From positions 1 to 9,314 of the forward strand of contig CAYTIE010000037.1 in assembly GCA_964437815.1 (NCBI GenBank): 9,314 nt of DNA, written 5' to 3'. Under the pieces are notes generated by a model. The model saw only the letters and a program-made list of their open reading frames with translations. It did not search any database and was not told the DNA's origin. Below are positions 6,159 through 9,314 of this stretch, in pieces. Source of the DNA: Marisimplicoccus sp964437815 (GTDB lineage Bacteria > Bacteroidota > Bacteroidia > Flavobacteriales > Flavobacteriaceae). The first letter of the stretch is position 1, and each line of letters starts with the position of its first letter. The translations under genes were made by a program, and so were the position numbers.

Positions 6159-7112
6159 TTATAACAAAGGTAAAAGCAAATAGCTAATTATTAGGGAAAC
6201 AAAGAAAAAGTTTAGAAATATTTTATTTGAGTGTTTTCGATAAAAGTACTCCATAAAATATACCATAACAAGTCCTAAATAGTGGAATTCCATTCCATAT
6301 GTTGGCGAAACTATAATTATAGTAATTAAGACTATTATAGCAAAAAAAATTCTTCGAACTACATATGCTCTCTCTTGATATCTATATTTTCTAGTAATAG
6401 CAAGAATCATAGCGTATATAAAAATAAAGATTAGTAAAAATAGATACTTATTAGCATAAAAAAATTCCCAGTTAATATTGTTTACTATAACATGGTTGTT
6501 GTCAAATATAAACGAGGTAAACAACAGGTCTTGATGGTTGAAAAGAGACAAAAAGGTATGGGCTGTAAAAGATAATATAATGGGCACAATAATAATAAGC
6601 AAAATCTCATTAACAACAAGACGGCTTCCTGTCCAAAAAAGACCTAATAATAGAAAGCCTAAGAATATTGCGTTCTCAACAATAAGAAAACTAGCTAAAG
6701 TGATTAAAACAATCGTGTCTATTAATAGTAGTATTCTAGTCTTTGCAAATTGCTTTTTCGATAAACTATATTGACTTATACAAAACACTGCATTATAGAT
6801 CAAAGCCGGACACAATAATAATCTAACATCAACAGATTCATGAGGAAAGGATAAAATTATTAATGGATACATCAACAGATAAAAGGCGTTTTTGTTTTTT
6901 TCACTAACATGAGCTGTCCCAGTCGACTGAAAACTGTAAACCCTTAGGGTCATAATCATTATTCCAAAAAACAATAAAAAATTTAACCACTGGGATTGAA
7001 ACAAAGACCATGTTATTTTTGACTGTGAATAGTTATATGCTATAAACGCGATTAAAATTGCTGAAAGAGTTAGCGAAAAAAGAGATTTTCTTTTAAAAAT
7101 CTTTGTAATCAT
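6159..7112 (-). CDS. DUF6427 polytopic membrane protein
   Basis: A hydrophobic integral membrane protein of 317 aa with roughly nine to eleven membrane helices spread over its whole length, short basic loops (ITRKYRYQERAYVVRR, YRKHSNK) and one longer polar loop around SLFNHQDLLFTSFIFDNNH. No enzyme motif is visible. I assign it to DUF6427, a flavobacterial family commonly next to DUF6341 and purD, from size, topology and context. The ATG at 7112 (MITKIFKRKS) is chosen; an in-frame TTG at 7118 would add two residues. It is first in a three-gene unit with DUF4254 and GT9, which hints at an envelope glycan role. The spacer to DUF6341 is 36 bases. Confidence 0.75.
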   Translation of the reverse strand: MITKIFKRKSLFSLTLSAILIAFIAYNYSQSKITWSLFQSQWLNFLLFFGIMIMTLRVYSFQSTGTAHVSEKNKNAFYLLMYPLIILSFPHESVDVRLLLCPALIYNAVFCISQYSLSKKQFAKTRILLLIDTIVLITLASFLIVENAIFLGFLLLGLFWTGSRLVVNEILLIIIVPIILSFTAHTFLSLFNHQDLLFTSFIFDNNHVIVNNINWEFFYANKYLFLLIFIFIYAMILAITRKYRYQERAYVVRRIFFAIIVLITIIIVSPTYGMEFHYLGLVMVYFMEYFYRKHSNKIFLNFFFVSLIISYLLLPLL

Positions 7113-7131
7113 TTCCAAAGTATTAATTTTG
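7102..7131 (+). promoter_or_regulatory. Bacteroidota-type promoter for the DUF6341 gene
   Basis: On the plus strand a TTTG (7102-7105) is followed after 18 bases by TAATTTTG (7124-7131), an exact TAnnTTTG -7 box. This fits the -33 TTTG / -7 TAnnTTTG promoter of the phylum with acceptable spacing. Transcription would begin near 7137, leaving a leader of about 12 bases before the GTG at 7149. The -33 element lies inside the first codons of the divergent DUF6427 gene, so the two genes share control sequence. Confidence 0.5.
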
Positions 7132-7148
7132 CAATATACAACAGTATT

Positions 7149-7379
7149 GTGGTTAAAGATTTTTTTTATACTATAGCTTGGGTTTTTGAAGAGATTTTAT
7201 TTCTTCCTTTTGACCTTTTAAGAAAAATTCAGTTTGATAGCTGGCTCCTTGCCAACATTATGAGCTGGCTCTTTATTATAACCGGAATCCTTGGTGCTAT
7301 ATATTGGATTAAACAACTTAAAAAGTTTGATAATAACGGTGAAGAGAATAGAGATATAACTGCTCACCCTTTTTTATAA
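7149..7379 (+). CDS. DUF6341 small membrane protein
   Basis: A 76-aa protein starting at a GTG (MVKDFFYTIAWVFEEIL). It has an N-terminal amphipathic or re-entrant hydrophobic segment (about 5-24, FYTIAWVFEEILFLPFDLLRK), one clear membrane helix (about 33-55, LLANIMSWLFIITGILGAIYW) and a polar tail NNGEENRDITAHPFL. The NGEE...ITAH ending and the FEEILFLPFD start fit the DUF6341 family of Flavobacteriia, which has no known function. It diverges from DUF6427, with which it commonly co-occurs, and converges on purD, overlapping its stop by 6 bases. A consensus-like promoter precedes it. No in-frame ATG lies near the conserved N terminus, so the GTG is accepted. Confidence 0.78.
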   Translation: MVKDFFYTIAWVFEEILFLPFDLLRKIQFDSWLLANIMSWLFIITGILGAIYWIKQLKKFDNNGEENRDITAHPFL

Positions 7380-8382
7380 ATCAAAACCAATATCTTTTCT
7401 AAAATACATACCTTCAAAAGAGATTTTCTGTATCTCTTCATAACAGGTTTTTGTTGCTTTGTTAATTGTTTCTCCTAAAGATGTTATTGCCAAAACTCTT
7501 CCGCCATTAGTTAGTGTCTTATTATTTATGCTCTGTGTCCCTGCATGAAAAAGTAAAGATCGATTTACATCGCTTAGTCCAATAATTGGAAAATGTTTTT
7601 CATATGCTAAAGGATAGCCGCCTGAGACTAACATCACAGTTGAGGCAGACCTAGAATCAATATCGAGTTCGAATAAAGGGAATTCTTCTACTTCTAGAGC
7701 TAACAAGAGTTCTAAAATATCTGACTTAATCCTAGGAAATACAACTTCTGTCTCTGGATCGCCCATCCTCACATTATACTCAATAACATACGGCTCATCC
7801 TTAACTTTAATTAGTCCTATAAAAACAAATCCTATATAATCCATTCCTTCATCTTGAATACCTTTAATCGTAGGCTTTATAATTTTTTCTTCTATTTTTA
7901 TTTTAAACGCCTCATCTGCAAATGGTACAGGAGAAACAGCTCCCATTCCNNNNNNNNNNNNNNNNNNNNNNNNNNNNNNNNNNNNNNNNNNNNNNNNNNN
8001 NNNNNNNNNNNNNNNNNNNNNNNNNNNNNNNNNNNNNNNNNNNNNNNNNTTTTGCAAAATCTTTACTCCCTTCTAATCTTGCTGCATTTTTTCCAGGCGC
8101 TATAATTAATATATCTTTTAATGATTTGTCCTTCTTAAAAAAATCATAAATACCATTAACAATAGGGTCTTCAGGACCAACAAAAACAACAGAAATTTGA
8201 TTAGACAAAACTATATTCTTTATGAGGTTAAAATCATTTACATCTCCCAAAATGTTTTGTCCAATTTCTGCTGTTCCTGCATTTCCTGGAAGTATAAAAA
8301 TCTGGCTACATTTCTTGCTTTTAGAGAAAGACCGAGCAACAGCATGTTCTCTTCCCCCGCCTCCAATAACTAAAACTTTCAT
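7374..8382 (-). CDS. purD: Phosphoribosylamine-glycine ligase (GAR synthetase), interrupted by an assembly gap
   Basis: PurD joins glycine to 5-phosphoribosylamine using ATP, the second step of de novo purine synthesis. The N-terminal piece (8382-8050, 111 codons) begins MKVLVIGGGGREHAVA with PGNAGTA, VGPEDP and LEGSKDFAK. The C-terminal piece (7949-7374, 191 codons) runs from GMGAVSPVPF through the metal/ATP-binding VIEYNVRMGDPETE and TNGGRVLAIT to FRKDIGF. Aligned to the 429-aa E. coli enzyme, about 119 residues of the ATP-grasp core are hidden, which predicts a ~421-aa protein of normal size. The gene is probably intact in the organism; the N block is an assembly artefact and its length puts the pieces out of frame. 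The start lies one base after the upstream pyruvyl transferase stop, so the two are co-transcribed. Confidence 0.95.
7950..8049. other. Assembly gap of exactly 100 N inside purD
   Basis: One hundred undetermined bases, the conventional placeholder for a gap of unknown size. The flanking purD fragments are out of frame across 100 bases and lack about 119 residues relative to E. coli PurD, so the real distance is about 357 bases. Confidence 0.98.
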
Positions 8383-8383
8383 C

Positions 8384-9314
8384 TTACTTCTTTAAAAAGG
8401 TGTTGATAATTTCTTGTGTTTTTTTAGAATAAATCATGTGATTTTTATCAATTATTATAGAGTCAAAATTAAGCATTCTAATCTCTTTTAGCTTTATTGA
8501 CTTAAAAAAAGATTGCACCCCACTTATCCTAGAGCTGTGATTTATATTGTCCAACCCTTCGTTAATAAAAATTACTTTTTTTCCCATTGCTACAGCTGGC
8601 AAGGCCGAGTGTAGCCTTGATGTAATTACATAATCCGAATCGGCAATTTTTCTTAATAATTCTTCCGCTAATTTTAACCCTTCTAGATGAGAGGAAATCT
8701 TTTTTTCTGCTATCTGGTTAGCAAAATTAAGTTTAAGGTTTTGTTGTTTTAACCATTTGTTAAAAATTGTTTTTTTTGTTTGATAGTTCAAAAATTTATA
8801 AGGTAACTTAATTGTAGAAATTAGCATCTTATAGAGGCCTTTTTTTGTTTGAATATATGGTTTAAGTCTGTCAAAAGGTCCAATTATTAATGCTGTATTT
8901 TCTTTATTTGATGAGTTTATAAAATCTTTTTTGTTCAAAGTTAATGTAACGCATGAGGATAGGAAGGTTTTGATTTTATGTGTTTCTAAAAGGGTTTGGG
9001 TGAATTTATCTCTGCACCCTATAGGCTGGTGTTCTTTCAAATAACTTAGCGTACTAGTGTTTAAAAAAGCTTTGGAAATAGAAGGGTTGATATGAAAAGA
9101 AATGAACAAAGGATTTAAATTGCTTGAAGGAGGAAAATTAAGAGGGTTTTCCATAAACCATCCATTGATTATTATCTTTCGGGGTTTCTCCTTATATCTA
9201 TTTAAGCTCTCCCTGTCTAATATTTTATAATCCTTTCCTATTAAGTTAATAACAGCTATAGTTTGAATATAATCTCCTATGTTATTCGTATTTAAACACC
9301 CTATTACCCCTGTT
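8384..9314 (-). CDS. Polysaccharide pyruvyl transferase-family protein (5' end outside window)
   Basis: The frame is open from the TAA at 8384-8386 to the right edge, giving 309 complete codons. The ATG at 9154 is internal, because conserved sequence continues upstream: GVIGCLNTNNIGDYIQTIAV at the edge, then ILDRESL and KIIINGWFM, the usual start of the polysaccharide pyruvyl transferase (CsaB/WcaK-like) fold. Further on come PLFISFHIN, the PIGCRDKFTQTLL segment (in-window residues about 97-109), SSCVTLTL, and a C-terminal DYVITSRLHSALPAVAMGKKVIFI, whose RLH is typical. Characterised members transfer pyruvate from phosphoenolpyruvate to exopolysaccharide or wall sugars; the substrate here is unknown. 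It lies one base upstream of purD. Only a few N-terminal residues should be missing. Confidence 0.85.
   Translation of the reverse strand, partial: TGVIGCLNTNNIGDYIQTIAVINLIGKDYKILDRESLNRYKEKPRKIIINGWFMENPLNFPPSSNLNPLFISFHINPSISKAFLNTSTLSYLKEHQPIGCRDKFTQTLLETHKIKTFLSSCVTLTLNKKDFINSSNKENTALIIGPFDRLKPYIQTKKGLYKMLISTIKLPYKFLNYQTKKTIFNKWLKQQNLKLNFANQIAEKKISSHLEGLKLAEELLRKIADSDYVITSRLHSALPAVAMGKKVIFINEGLDNINHSSRISGVQSFFKSIKLKEIRMLNFDSIIIDKNHMIYSKKTQEIINTFLKK

Noticed and set aside
6538..6774. Plus-strand 78-codon frame opposite DUF6427
   Set aside because: Antisense to a membrane protein gene, basic composition, no recognisable family or upstream signal.
7113..7148. Minus-strand promoter for DUF6427 in the divergent spacer
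   Set aside because: The best candidates (TACTTTGG, TATATTGC) miss TAnnTTTG by one or more bases, and the first would place the transcription start at or inside the gene.
7854..8149. Plus-strand frames spanning the N block
   Set aside because: They are open only because undetermined bases contain no stops; the strand is antisense to purD.
7374..8382. purD as a frameshifted pseudogene
   Set aside because: The frame break coincides exactly with a 100-N placeholder and both flanks are well conserved, so an assembly artefact is the simpler reading.

Overview
The window is ordinary housekeeping chromosome from a low-GC member of the Bacteroidota, most likely a marine or uncultured Flavobacteriia/Flavobacteriales genome. 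The evidence is gene content and order: an F-type ATP synthase operon in the order a-c-b-delta-alpha headed by a bactofilin and AtpZ, plus the families DUF4254, DUF6427 and DUF6341 (named from recognition, not from a search). A-rich leaders without a clear Shine-Dalgarno and TAnnTTTG-type promoter boxes point the same way. The block of exactly 100 N inside purD shows a scaffolded draft or metagenome-type assembly.

Layout. On the minus strand, 4126 down to 1 holds bactofilin, atpZ, atpB (a), atpE (c), atpF (b), atpH (delta) and the first 361 codons of atpA (alpha), which runs off the left edge. These encode the membrane rotor, stator and start of the catalytic head of the proton-driven ATP synthase. 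A small [2Fe-2S] ferredoxin (4215-4496, plus) is divergent from the bactofilin across an 88-base spacer that contains a perfect inverted repeat.

From 7112 to 4477 (minus) lies a three-gene unit: a polytopic DUF6427 membrane protein, a helical DUF4254 protein and a family 9 (heptosyltransferase-like) glycosyltransferase. The last two overlap by 20 bases, so they are probably translationally coupled and act in cell-surface glycan assembly. DUF6341 (7149-7379, plus), a small membrane protein, is divergent from DUF6427, with a consensus-like promoter in and beside the 36-base spacer.

At the right end, a polysaccharide pyruvyl transferase-like gene (5' end outside the window) is followed after one base by purD. 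The purD gene is interrupted by the N block; the missing part should be about 357 bases, not 100, and the two flanks are in different frames if the N count is taken literally.

There is no CRISPR array, insertion sequence, tRNA, rRNA or obvious defence system here, and no gene-free stretch over 300 bases. The points most worth a second look are the bactofilin at the head of the ATP synthase operon, the His/Glu swap in subunit a, the hairpin over the atpB start, the conserved but uncharacterised DUF4254/GT9 and DUF6427/DUF6341 neighbourhoods, and the mis-sized gap in purD.
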